A stretch of DNA of 30,081 nt from an uncultured Sutterella sp. (GTDB lineage: Bacteria; Pseudomonadota; Gammaproteobacteria; Burkholderiales; Burkholderiaceae_F): contig URFF01000016.1 in NCBI GenBank assembly GCA_900546995.1, positions 1 to 30,081 on the forward strand, read 5' to 3'. Every line of letters starts with the position of its first letter. The stretch's first letter is position 1. The position numbers and the translations under genes were made by a program. Of the stretch, positions 16,375 through 25,021 are shown piece by piece. The notes under the pieces are model-generated. The model was given only the letters and a program-made list of their open reading frames with translations. It was not told where the DNA came from and made no database searches.

Positions 16375-17112
16375 ATGGCAAACGGATTTATCCATTCATA
16401 CGAAACCTTCGGATCGGTTGATGGGCCCGGCGTGCGGTTTGTTTTATTTTTACAAGGCTGCAAAATGCGCTGCCTTTATTGCCACAATCCGGACACGTGG
16501 AAAACGGGTATCGGTGAAGTGAAGTCCGCCAGGGAAGTTTTGGACTTTGCGCTTCGCTATCGTTCCTATTGGGGTGAAGAGGGTGGCATCACAGTGAGCG
16601 GCGGCGAGCCCCTTCTACAAATGGACTTTATGCTTGAATTTTTCACCCTAGCGAAAAAAGAAGGCATTCATACAACCATTGACACGGCTGCGCAACCTTT
16701 TAGTCGCCGTGAGGCGTTTTTACCAAAATTCAAAGCCTTAATGGATGTCACCGATCTTGTGCTTTTGGATCTTAAACACATTGATGATGCAAGGCACCGA
16801 GTGCTCACCAAGCATAGTAATGAGGCGATTTTGGACTGTGCCCGTTATCTTGATGAAATCGGAAAACCGGTTTGGATTCGACACGTTCTCGTTCCCGGCT
16901 ATACGGACAATGACGAAGACCTCAAAAAACTTTCAGACTTTATTGCGACATTAAAAAATGTGCAGAAAGTGGAGGTTTTGCCGTATCACACCTTCGGGGA
17001 ATATAAGTGGAAGGAATTGGGGATCGACTACACCTTAGACGGTGTTGAGCCTCCAACACAAGCACGCGAAGAAAACGCTAAAGAAATTCTTCGGGTTGAA
17101 AGTTATCACTGA
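16375..17112 (+). CDS. pflA: Pyruvate formate-lyase activating enzyme (radical SAM)
   Basis: This radical-SAM enzyme uses a [4Fe-4S] cluster and SAM to abstract hydrogen from the PflB glycine, here G723. The 245-aa length matches E. coli PflA (246). The cluster motif C29-x3-C33-x2-C36 is seen in QGCKMRCLYCHNPDTW. GSVDGPGVRFVLF, VSGGEPLLQ and VLVPGYTDNDEDL are family signatures. The chosen ATG restores the usual N-terminus; a GTG 9 bp upstream is in frame but covered by the ribosome site. It lies 81 bp after pflB with a hairpin between, and ends before a strong terminator. Confidence 0.97.
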   Translation: MANGFIHSYETFGSVDGPGVRFVLFLQGCKMRCLYCHNPDTWKTGIGEVKSAREVLDFALRYRSYWGEEGGITVSGGEPLLQMDFMLEFFTLAKKEGIHTTIDTAAQPFSRREAFLPKFKALMDVTDLVLLDLKHIDDARHRVLTKHSNEAILDCARYLDEIGKPVWIRHVLVPGYTDNDEDLKKLSDFIATLKNVQKVEVLPYHTFGEYKWKELGIDYTLDGVEPPTQAREENAKEILRVESYH

Positions 17113-17128
17113 TCCTGCTTCAATTTTT

Positions 17129-17168
17129 CGCCGTTTAGTCTTCTTAGAAAGCTAAACGGCGTTTTTCT
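17129..17168 (+). terminator. pflA terminator
   Basis: CGCCGTTTAG (17129-17138) and CTAAACGGCG (17152-17161) form a 10-bp perfect stem followed by TTTTTCTT. Confidence 0.92.
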
Positions 17169-17280
17169 TCCGTGATTCAAAGGTATAGTCAGGAATATCT
17201 TAAGATATGCCTCTGATCATTTGTTTTCTCAAATCGCTTCGGCGCATAATGCTAAGAAACATTATTGGGGGACACAGAAA

Positions 17281-18090
17281 ATGACTCAACCTCTTCGTAT
17301 TGCCGTGATCGGCTGCGGCGCTCTCGGCCGGATTTTTGCACTTAATACCCAGCAACTACTCCGTGAGCGCTATCAAATTTGCGCCGTCATGGCTCGCCAG
17401 TTTGAGCATGCCCAAAAACTAGCCGACGAAATTAATGCCAAACCCGTTCGTAACCTTGAGGAGCTTTTGGCAGAAAAACCCAAGATGGTCATTGAGTTCG
17501 CAGGCGCTCAAGCTTTGCGCGATTATGCTGAAACCATCTTAAGTCAAGGCATTGACTTGGTTGCCGCGTCCGTTGGTGCCTTAGCTGACTCAGAATTTAA
17601 AAACAAACTTCTTTGCGCAGCACAAAAACATCACGCCACGCTTTACATCCCCAACGGTGCGATCGGAGGACTTGATCTCATGCGCACTTTTGCGCTCATG
17701 CAAGGAGCGACGCTCGCAATTGAAAATATCAAAGCACCGAAAAGCTTAAATGGCGCTCCCTATCTTAAAGGACAGACTTTACCCGAAGATCACCCGATGA
17801 CGGTATTTGAAGGTGGCGTAAAAGAGGCCATCGCGGGCTTTCCCAAAAACGTCAATGTCGCCGTGGCTGCTTCGCTTGCGACAGAAGCCAGTTCGTCTCA
17901 CGTCACCATTAAAAGCGACCCGAGCACGAATGTGAATACCCATCATCTGATGCTAAAGAATGCACTCATGACTGCGGACATTACGATCAGCTCCAAACCC
18001 GACCCGATGAATCCGAAATCCAGTACCTCAACCGCTTGGAGTGTGATTGCCCTGCTACAAAACATTGCTTCCCCGATTCGCTTTTTCTGA
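17281..18090 (+). CDS. nadX: L-aspartate dehydrogenase-like protein
   Basis: The family oxidises L-aspartate to iminoaspartate with NAD(P)+, which can feed quinolinate and NAD synthesis, or acts in aspartate metabolism. The 269-aa product has the Rossmann motif AVIGCGALGRIFALN. The core is the diagnostic YIPNGAIGGLDLMR block, and the C-terminus contains NPKSSTSTAWSVIALL. The start is MTQPLRIAV, with GGGGA nearby upstream; an upstream TTG at 17221 is in frame but gives non-family sequence. No nadA or nadC is next to it, so the pathway link is inferred. The gene stands alone between the pflA terminator and a bidirectional terminator. Confidence 0.88.
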   Translation: MTQPLRIAVIGCGALGRIFALNTQQLLRERYQICAVMARQFEHAQKLADEINAKPVRNLEELLAEKPKMVIEFAGAQALRDYAETILSQGIDLVAASVGALADSEFKNKLLCAAQKHHATLYIPNGAIGGLDLMRTFALMQGATLAIENIKAPKSLNGAPYLKGQTLPEDHPMTVFEGGVKEAIAGFPKNVNVAVAASLATEASSSHVTIKSDPSTNVNTHHLMLKNALMTADITISSKPDPMNPKSSTSTAWSVIALLQNIASPIRFF

Positions 18091-18112
18091 TGGCAACAAC
18101 ATAGGAAAAACA

Positions 18113-18149
18113 AAAGCGGCAACGAAACACACGCCTCGTTGCCGTTTTT
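18113..18149. terminator. Bidirectional terminator, nadX / RND pump
   Basis: CGGCAACGA (18117-18125) and TCGTTGCCG (18136-18144) form a perfect 9-bp stem with an A-run before and TTTTT after. It can serve both convergent transcripts. Confidence 0.9.
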
Positions 18150-18162
18150 GCGGTTCTACCGA

Positions 18163-21100
18163 TTAGGACTTCGGTTCATCGTTTTTTTCAGGATGACTTA
18201 AAAACGGTGAAGCCGTTTCATCATCCTCGTCATCGTCGCGACGTACCGGTTTTTTCGAGACAAACCACGTGAAAAAGACCGGCACAAAGATAATGGCGAT
18301 ACATGTTGCCGCGAGCATCCCGCCCAAAACACCCGTTCCCATGGATTGACGGGAGGCTGCACCCGGGCCGGTTGCAATCGCCAAAGGCAACACACCCAAG
18401 ATGAAAGCCAATGATGTCATCAAAATCGGTCGCAACCGAATCGAAGCCGCTTCAAGCGCCGCATCAAAAACGCTCTTACCCTGCTCAAGCTTTTGCGCCG
18501 CAAATTCCACAATCAAAATGGCGTTTTTAGCGGTCAACCCGACCAAGACCAACAACCCGATCTGGAAGTAAATGTCATTTGACATCCCCCGCAAATAAGT
18601 CGCCAGAAGCGCACCCAACACGGAAAACGGCACCGCCAACACCACGGCAATCGGCAGAGACCACCGCTCATACTGCGCAGCCAAAATTAAGAACACCACG
18701 ATAATACCGAAGATAAACGCAGTCGCAGCTGAAGAGCCCAATCGTTTTTCCTGGAAGGCCTGTCCGATCCAGCCAATTGCATAGCCTTCCGGCAAAACCT
18801 CTTCGGCAATGCGCTCGACTTCTGCGATAGCCTCACCGGAGCTGATACCGTGTTCCGCTTCACCCATGAAACGCGCCGCGAGGTATCCATTCATTCTGGA
18901 CAAGGTTTCAGAACCCGAAGTTCTTTCCCAAGTCACCAGGGTGGACATCGGGATCATTTCACCGGCATCGTTTCTAACCCAAGAACGGCCCAAATCCTCC
19001 GGCTTCATCCGGTATTTGGCATCGGCTTGCATGATGACGCGGTTAATCTTACCGTTACGGGTGAAGTCGTTGATGTAGGTACTACCCATCATCGCCGAGA
19101 GCGTTCCGTAGATATCGCTGATATCAACCCCCATCGCAAGCGCTTTGGCTTCATTCACATGAATCGCCAACATGGGTGACTCGGCCTTGGCCGTCGCACG
19201 CAATCCGGTCAAAATGGGTGACTTTTGCAGTTCCGAAATGAACATTTCGGAGACTTGTTGCAATAGCAGTGAATCATCACTTTCGCGAGATTGTAAAAAG
19301 CCCGTGAAACCCGCGGCAGAGCCCAACCCACGAATCGGCGCCGGGGTAGAAGCCACAGCGGTTCCTTCAGTCAACGCATTGCCGATAGCGGTCACCTGGC
19401 GCACCACATCGTTTGCGGTATTTTTACGGTCATCCCAGTGTTTGAGCTTTAACACGAAGGTCGCCGCATTTTGACGAACGTCGTTTGCCACCGTGTCGAA
19501 ACCGGTCAATGTTAAAACCGATTCCACGCCTTCGATATCGCCCAATTTTTTCTGCAATTCGTCAGAGACTTTTTCCGTACGGTTAAGCGAAGCGCCTTCA
19601 GGCAGTGTTAAACTCATGCGCACCACACCTTGGTCTTCACGCGGCACGAAAGAGGTCGGCGTGATCTGCACCATTTCGTAACAAGCAACGCTCACCAAAA
19701 TCAATATGGCACCGCTTGCCACCCGGTGATGAAGCGCCATTCCCACAACACGTTGGAACTGATGAGTAAGCGCTCCCAATCCTCGATTAAATTTCGAGAA
19801 AACGCGTCCCGGCTCCTTATGCTCATTTTTAAGCAAAATGGCGCATAGTGCAGGTGTCAACGTCAAAGCCACAAACCCGGATAGCGCCACGGAAATCGTA
19901 ATCGTGATGGCGAATTGCCGATAAAGTTCCCCTGCCATCCCACCTAAGAAAGCGACCGGCACGAAAACTGCCGAAAGCACCAACACGATGGCAACCAAGG
20001 CACCTGCCACTTCCTTCATCGCCTTTTTGGCTGCGGCTCTCGGCCCCAAGCCTTCGCTGACCATAATACGTTCAACGTTTTCGAGCACCACAATCGCGTC
20101 ATCGACCACAATGCCGATTGCAAGCGTCATGGCAAAAAGCGTGAGGGTGTTAAGCGAAAAATCAAATAGCCACAACCCCACCATCGTCCCGATCAAAGAA
20201 ACCGGTACCGCAATCATCGGAATGATCGTCGCCCGCCAATTTTGAAGGAACACATAGACGACAAGAAGCACCAAAAGGCCGGCTTCCAGAAGCGTTTTTC
20301 CCACTTCACTTAAAGAAGCTTCGACGAAAATCGTCGTATCGTCAGTGACCGTATGTTTGATGCGGTTTTCGGGGAAGTTTTGAACAAGCCGGTCGATTTC
20401 TTCTTTAACGAGTGCGGCCGTACTCATGGCGTTTGCCCCCGTTTGCAGGTAAACGCCAACGGTAATGGCAGGCTCATCGTTTAAGAGGTTATAAGACGTG
20501 TAGCTACGCTTACCCACTTCAACCCGAGCAATGTCTTTAATGCGGATAATGCCGTCCGGTCCATCGGAGCGAATCGTGATGTTGCCAAATTCTTCCGGTG
20601 TTAAAAGTTGACCGTCCGTGGTGATCGAATAGAAAAGCTGTTGCTCTTCCGTTGTGGGAGCAGCGCCCACTTGGCCTGCCGCATATTGTCGGTTTTGACG
20701 ATCAACCGCGTTTTCAACGTCCTGGACCGTGACACCCAATTGCGCCATCTTGTCGGGATTTAACCAAATACGCATGGCGCCCTGAACGTTACCGAAAACG
20801 CTCACGTCACCCACACCGGGGATTCTCTTCAAGTCATCGACCATGTTGAGGTTGGCGTAGTCAGCCAACTGTGTGGTATTCATTGAGCCATCCGGCGAAG
20901 TGAGCGCCATCATCAATAGCGTCTCTTCCGAACGCTTTCTCACCGTCACGCCGTTTTGCCGCACGGTTTCCGGCAAACGCCGCTCCGCCGTTCGAACACG
21001 GTTATTGATTTCGAGCATGGCGTCATTCGGATCCGTGCCGACTTCAAAAACGCAGGAAATGCGCACGTCGCCATTGGAGCGAATGGAAGTGGTGTAATAC

Positions 21101-21330
21101 TGTAACCCTTCAATGCCGGAGAGCTGATCTTCAATGGGAGCGGCCACCGTACGGGCAAGCGTCTGCGCATCGGCCCCTTCATACGAAGTTGAAATGGAAA
21201 CCGAAGGAGGCGAAATATCCGGGTATTGCGACAGCGGCAGCACGCGGCTAGCCACCAAGCCGGCAATGACAATCAAGATTGACAAAACCGAAGCGAAGAT
21301 CGGTCGGCGAATACAAAATTGCGATAGCAT
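18163..21330 (-). CDS. RND multidrug efflux permease (AcrB/MexB, HAE1 family)
   Basis: This inner-membrane, proton-driven antiporter forms the pump of a tripartite drug efflux complex. The 1055 aa start MLSQFCIRRPIFASVLSILI, the usual RND N-terminus with the first membrane helix. The proton-relay aspartates are D410-D411 in IGIVVDDAIVVLENVERI. The family blocks PREDQGVV, GSAAGFTGFLQSR and the late helix LLVLVGLTAKNAILIVEFA follow, as expected of a 12-helix duplicated architecture with two large periplasmic loops. AAAGGGA before the ATG overlaps the adaptor stop, and the genes are 11 bp apart. Substrates cannot be read from sequence. Confidence 0.96.
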   Translation of the reverse strand: MLSQFCIRRPIFASVLSILIVIAGLVASRVLPLSQYPDISPPSVSISTSYEGADAQTLARTVAAPIEDQLSGIEGLQYYTTSIRSNGDVRISCVFEVGTDPNDAMLEINNRVRTAERRLPETVRQNGVTVRKRSEETLLMMALTSPDGSMNTTQLADYANLNMVDDLKRIPGVGDVSVFGNVQGAMRIWLNPDKMAQLGVTVQDVENAVDRQNRQYAAGQVGAAPTTEEQQLFYSITTDGQLLTPEEFGNITIRSDGPDGIIRIKDIARVEVGKRSYTSYNLLNDEPAITVGVYLQTGANAMSTAALVKEEIDRLVQNFPENRIKHTVTDDTTIFVEASLSEVGKTLLEAGLLVLLVVYVFLQNWRATIIPMIAVPVSLIGTMVGLWLFDFSLNTLTLFAMTLAIGIVVDDAIVVLENVERIMVSEGLGPRAAAKKAMKEVAGALVAIVLVLSAVFVPVAFLGGMAGELYRQFAITITISVALSGFVALTLTPALCAILLKNEHKEPGRVFSKFNRGLGALTHQFQRVVGMALHHRVASGAILILVSVACYEMVQITPTSFVPREDQGVVRMSLTLPEGASLNRTEKVSDELQKKLGDIEGVESVLTLTGFDTVANDVRQNAATFVLKLKHWDDRKNTANDVVRQVTAIGNALTEGTAVASTPAPIRGLGSAAGFTGFLQSRESDDSLLLQQVSEMFISELQKSPILTGLRATAKAESPMLAIHVNEAKALAMGVDISDIYGTLSAMMGSTYINDFTRNGKINRVIMQADAKYRMKPEDLGRSWVRNDAGEMIPMSTLVTWERTSGSETLSRMNGYLAARFMGEAEHGISSGEAIAEVERIAEEVLPEGYAIGWIGQAFQEKRLGSSAATAFIFGIIVVFLILAAQYERWSLPIAVVLAVPFSVLGALLATYLRGMSNDIYFQIGLLVLVGLTAKNAILIVEFAAQKLEQGKSVFDAALEAASIRLRPILMTSLAFILGVLPLAIATGPGAASRQSMGTGVLGGMLAATCIAIIFVPVFFTWFVSKKPVRRDDDEDDETASPFLSHPEKNDEPKS

Positions 21331-21341
21331 CGACTGTCCCT

Positions 21342-22481
21342 TTAGGCTTTCGGTTGAGCGGTTTGAGACTCTTTATTGTTTGCTTGAGCCTGCGGCTCTT
21401 GGGCTGCCGCCTCCACCACTTTCAATTTATCGCGAAGGCGCAAAATTTGATTGGAGATCACCTCTTCGCCGGGTTTAAGCCCGGAAGTCACAATCCAATT
21501 GCTACCTTCCCAATGCGCAAGCGTCACTTCCCGCTCGCGGGCCATACCGTCTTGCAACACATAAACTGAGTAGGTTCCATCCGGTCTTTGACGAATGATC
21601 CCCTGAGGCAGTGAGTACACATTTTCGAGCGTCCCAAGCATCAGCCGCACCTCAACGTACTGCCCCGGCAGGAGGCGCTCAGTTTTGGGCAGCACGGCAC
21701 GCAATCTCACCGTTCCGCGATCCGCGTCAATTTGACGACCGATATAGTCAAGGTGGGCAATTAAGGGCGTTTTATCGCCGGGAACAAACACTTGAACAAT
21801 GTTGTCTTTCGTTAAAGTCGCCCCGGCTAAATTATTGTCGCTAATTGAAAAAGCCACTCGAAGCGTATCAGGCTGAGTGATGGACGTTAAAAGCGTGGTC
21901 TGAGCTGAAACGAGCGACCCGACATTGACTTCGCTCTTACCAGCGATGCCGTCAACAGGCGCCGGCACCAAAGCATGCTCCAAATTGATTTCCGCATTGG
22001 TTTGTTGGGCTTTCGCTAACGCGAGTTCACTTTTAGCCACTTCAAGGGCTGTTTTCGCATCGTCAAACTCCTGGCGGCTCACCGCATCGACTTTGATCAG
22101 TTGAGAAGCGCGTCGATAGTCGCGTTCGGCTTTAATTAAATTAGCTTGGGCTTGTTTAGTTTGCGCTTTGGCTTGAATCAAAGCCGCTTCATAGGGTTCT
22201 TTCTCAATTTCAAAAAGCGTGTCACCGGCTTTAACGCGTTCGCCTTCTTTAAAGTGCAAGGCACGCAGCACGCCGCTTACCTGAGAGCGTACTTCAACTT
22301 CTTCAACCCCTTCGGTTTGACCGAATGTTTCCGCCCAGCGATAAGTCGAGATTGGCGTCGCCACAAGGGTGGCGACTTCTAAAGGCGGACGTTCAACGGT
22401 TTGGCGGTTATCCGAACAGCCGGATAACAAAAGTAACGCGCAAGCCAAGCCCGCTAATGAAAACTGGATGGTTTTATTCAT
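21342..22481 (-). CDS. RND efflux periplasmic adaptor lipoprotein (MFP)
   Basis: The adaptor links the permease to an outer-membrane channel. The 379-aa protein starts MNKTIQFSLAGLACALLLLSGC, a lipoprotein signal peptide with the lipidated Cys at 22. A barrel-sandwich/lipoyl region (RALHFKEGERVKAGDTLFEIE) is followed by an alpha-helical hairpin of about 70 residues rich in Ala, Gln and Lys, then VPAPVDGIAGKSEVNVGSLV and a beta-barrel. The frame is open 20 codons further upstream to a GTG at 22541, but that would bury the signal peptide, so the ATG at 22481 is used. No strong ribosome site is visible. It is first in the two-gene pump unit. Confidence 0.94.
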   Translation of the reverse strand: MNKTIQFSLAGLACALLLLSGCSDNRQTVERPPLEVATLVATPISTYRWAETFGQTEGVEEVEVRSQVSGVLRALHFKEGERVKAGDTLFEIEKEPYEAALIQAKAQTKQAQANLIKAERDYRRASQLIKVDAVSRQEFDDAKTALEVAKSELALAKAQQTNAEINLEHALVPAPVDGIAGKSEVNVGSLVSAQTTLLTSITQPDTLRVAFSISDNNLAGATLTKDNIVQVFVPGDKTPLIAHLDYIGRQIDADRGTVRLRAVLPKTERLLPGQYVEVRLMLGTLENVYSLPQGIIRQRPDGTYSVYVLQDGMAREREVTLAHWEGSNWIVTSGLKPGEEVISNQILRLRDKLKVVEAAAQEPQAQANNKESQTAQPKA

Positions 22482-22882
22482 GGGAATACTTTTGTGACGC
22501 AAAACCCACCTGAGCGAATTCTCAGACAGAGCTGCGATCACTCCTTCTAATTAGCATTGATTGCGTCAAGCTTTTTGGCTCAACGTTTATTGAGAACGAT
22601 TCTAAGGTTAATGTTAATTGGAAAAGCCAACCAAATCATTAGGAAATTCACCCAAAATGGATACTCTTAATGCGTAAAAAGATTAAAAAATTGTAAAAAG
22701 CAACCGATTACACTCACGTCTGGTCGATTTTTGATCCTTGAATTCGACAACACTTGCCAGGCCGAAAAGCGTTTTTCTTGCTCATTGAAAACCATTGCGA
22801 CTCGAATGGGAATATGCCTCGAAAGACTCTCCCGCATTCGTTGAAGTCTGCCTAAAGCGGAGCCGAGCGGCGCTATGTTCTA
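22482..22882. other. Non-coding region upstream of the RND pump
   Basis: About 400 bp between two minus-strand units with no gene I can support. It holds a 5-bp inverted repeat CTCAA/TTGAG at 22579-22594 and a CTGAG/CTCAG hairpin at 22510-22525. An AAGGAG on the minus strand (22541-22546) has no start codon at a proper distance. A weak extended -10 (TGC-TAATTA, minus) lies just upstream of that. The dnaQ 3' side has no clear terminator. Confidence 0.5.
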
Positions 22883-23584
22883 TCAATCCGCTGTTGTCCA
22901 AACCGTCTGACCTTTGCTTTCCTTATCGATTTTCGCCATGGTTTCGGCATGAGCGGCAAGCTCTTCGTCGCTTGCGCTTACCACCCGCAATACCGACGTG
23001 TCTTTGGGCATTGGCGGTAAGGTTGAAACGTCAACTGAAGCAATATCCAACGACTCCTGACCTCGAGTCATCGCTAGATACACTTGCGCCAAAAGCTGGG
23101 CGTCAATTAGAGCGCCGTGCAACGTACGGTCTGTGTTATTCACACCATAAGATGAACAGAGGGCATCCAAATTATTGCGTTGACCGGGACGAAGCGTTTT
23201 TGCCAACTGCAGCGTATCGACGATATTGACGCAGTAATCGGCGAGTTTCCCTCGTCCTAAACGCCCCAACTCCATATCCAAGAAGCCGACGTCAAACTCG
23301 GCGTTATGAATCAAGAGTTCCGAGCCTTTAATAAAGGCGAGAAAATCGTCAACAATGTCTTCAAAAAGAGGCTGCCCTTTAAGTTTGTCCCACGTGTAGC
23401 CGTGGATGCGAGCGGCCTCTTCATCAACTTCCCGTTCTGGATTAATGAGCTGATAAAACGTGCGCTTTGTGAGTTTGCGTTCTTCAATTTCCACACAACC
23501 GACCGAAATTAGCCGATCGCCACGATCGGCAAACATCCCGGTTGTTTCCGTATCCAACGCCACTTGGCGACGCACTGTCGGCAT
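22883..23584 (-). CDS. dnaQ: DNA polymerase III epsilon subunit (3'-5' exonuclease)
   Basis: Epsilon proofreads for the replicative polymerase and binds the alpha subunit, here dnaE at 908-4381. The 233 aa include the DEDD exonuclease motifs: VALDTETTGM (Exo I), LLIHNAEFDVGFL (Exo II) and LHGALIDAQLLAQVYLAM with the late His and Asp (Exo III). A C-terminal tail with low conservation is expected to bind alpha. AAGGAG lies 7 nt before the ATG. It is 10 bp after rnhA on the same strand, whereas in E. coli rnhA and dnaQ are divergent. Confidence 0.97.
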   Translation of the reverse strand: MPTVRRQVALDTETTGMFADRGDRLISVGCVEIEERKLTKRTFYQLINPEREVDEEAARIHGYTWDKLKGQPLFEDIVDDFLAFIKGSELLIHNAEFDVGFLDMELGRLGRGKLADYCVNIVDTLQLAKTLRPGQRNNLDALCSSYGVNNTDRTLHGALIDAQLLAQVYLAMTRGQESLDIASVDVSTLPPMPKDTSVLRVVSASDEELAAHAETMAKIDKESKGQTVWTTAD

Positions 23585-23594
23585 AACAATCTCC

Positions 23595-24041
23595 TTAACG
23601 ATTTTTCTTCGGAACGCCCCGATTGGCTAATTCATCGGCTTTTTCATTGCCTTCTTCACCGGCGTGCCCCTTGACCCACTGCCAATCGATATCATGGGTG
23701 CTCACGAGCTGATCAAGTTTTTTCCACAAATCCACATTTTTCACGGGCTGCCCCGAAGCCGTGCGCCAACCTTTTCGCTTCCAGCCGGCAATCCAGCTGT
23801 CGATCCCGTTTTTCACGTATTGGCTATCCAAGTAAACGGTCATCGGAACCGGACGCTTGACCGCGGAAAGCGCTTCGATAACGGCAGTGAGTTCCATGCG
23901 GTTGTTAGTCGTTTCCTCTTCCCCACCGCACAGTTCAAGCGTTTTCTCACCCCAAACCAAATAGGCGCCCCAGCCGCCGGGGCCGGGATTGAATTTACAA
24001 GCCCCATCGGTCCAAATTTTCAGTTTACGTTCCACTGCCAT
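23595..24041 (-). CDS. rnhA: Ribonuclease HI
   Basis: RNase HI cuts the RNA strand of RNA-DNA hybrids and helps remove primers and R-loops. The 148 aa carry the four catalytic acids: Asp in IWTDGACKFNPGPGGWG, Glu in NNRMELTAVIEAL, Asp in VYLDSQYV, and a late Asp in GNEKADELAN. The WVKGHAGEEGNE loop with the catalytic His is also seen. It lies 70 bp after the methyltransferase gene and 10 bp before dnaQ, so the three may be one unit. Confidence 0.98.
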   Translation of the reverse strand: MAVERKLKIWTDGACKFNPGPGGWGAYLVWGEKTLELCGGEEETTNNRMELTAVIEALSAVKRPVPMTVYLDSQYVKNGIDSWIAGWKRKGWRTASGQPVKNVDLWKKLDQLVSTHDIDWQWVKGHAGEEGNEKADELANRGVPKKNR

Positions 24042-24111
24042 ACCATTCTTTATGAAAAATTGAAAGCGTCCATTCTAGCAAATGCGCTAGCGGTGCTTAA
24101 CTCTTAATCGT

Positions 24112-24879
24112 TCAAATGGACGCTTTAGGCATTTCGTCCGTTTCTTCGCACTGCGTGGCAACCGGCGCTTGCTGCCAGCCCTTGGTTAAAAGCTCTCCCG
24201 CTCGTTCAAGCTTTCCGACAAGTCGAAGGCCTTCCTCTTTTTTCACAGCGCTTAACATAAAGCCGTTAGCCATCGCGGGCCACCAACGATCACCGGCTTT
24301 CTCACACCACGCCCAACGAGTCAACCGATGGGGATCTTCACTAAAAGAGGGGCAATACACACCAAAGCGTCCCCGATCAATCACCGCGTGCGGCATCACA
24401 TATTTTTTAATCTGTGCAATCGTCAGAGGTTTAAATTCACCCAATTGTTGAAAACACGCTTTTCGGCGAAGCCACCAAGGTCCCCAAGGATTAAGCCCCA
24501 GTAACACCAAACGCCCCTCGGGTGCCAACACGCGAAAGATTTCATTAAAAAATTTTGAGGCCTCGCCCGAGCGCTCCAAAGCGTGAACACAAACAATCAA
24601 ATCAAAGGAGGATTCTCGAAAGGGTAAAGCGGAAAAACTCATCAAGGCGGCGGGTAACACCGTCTGATCTGTCAACGTCTCATTGGCTGCAAGCCCTAAA
24701 AGTTTGACGCCATGCGGTGCGTTACGCAAAACGGACCCATAGGGTGCTCCCAACTGCAAAGCGGTTTCACCGTTTGTCTTTGACAAAAAAGCGTCCATCT
24801 GCGCCGATTCCCACCGACGCAGTTGTAAACCCGGCGCTGTGGTAAAAAAATCCGTAAGCGATTGCATGCCAAGTCCCAT
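24112..24879 (-). CDS. YafS-like SAM-dependent methyltransferase domain protein
   Basis: The 255-aa protein resembles the class I methyltransferase gene found beside rnhA in many proteobacteria (E. coli yafS); its substrate is unknown. The central part LPFRESSFDLIVCVHALERS, then FFNEIFRVLAPEGRLVLLGLNPWGPWWLR, is a Methyltransf_11 pattern. The C-terminal ANGFMLSAVKK is also family-like. The SAM-binding motif I (ALQLGAPYGSVL) is poor and lacks the usual acidic-Gly-x-Gly pattern, so the activity is unproved. An alternative ATG at 24867 has a GGGA upstream and could be the real start. Confidence 0.75.
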   Translation of the reverse strand: MGLGMQSLTDFFTTAPGLQLRRWESAQMDAFLSKTNGETALQLGAPYGSVLRNAPHGVKLLGLAANETLTDQTVLPAALMSFSALPFRESSFDLIVCVHALERSGEASKFFNEIFRVLAPEGRLVLLGLNPWGPWWLRRKACFQQLGEFKPLTIAQIKKYVMPHAVIDRGRFGVYCPSFSEDPHRLTRWAWCEKAGDRWWPAMANGFMLSAVKKEEGLRLVGKLERAGELLTKGWQQAPVATQCEETDEMPKASI

Positions 24880-25021
24880 TAACGATTAACTACCATGATA
24901 TAGCGCCGGACGGTAGGCAACAAGAAATTCTCCTAGCAATTGTTGTCATTTGTGTCATTCTCGAGACCACATTAACGTTTAGAATAGCTTGCACAAGGAC
25001 TGCTTTCCAAGGAAATGACTT

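Noticed and set aside
22795..23229. A 144-codon plus-strand frame
   Set aside because: It mostly runs antisense to dnaQ, its sequence is low in recognisable motifs, and no ribosome site is present.
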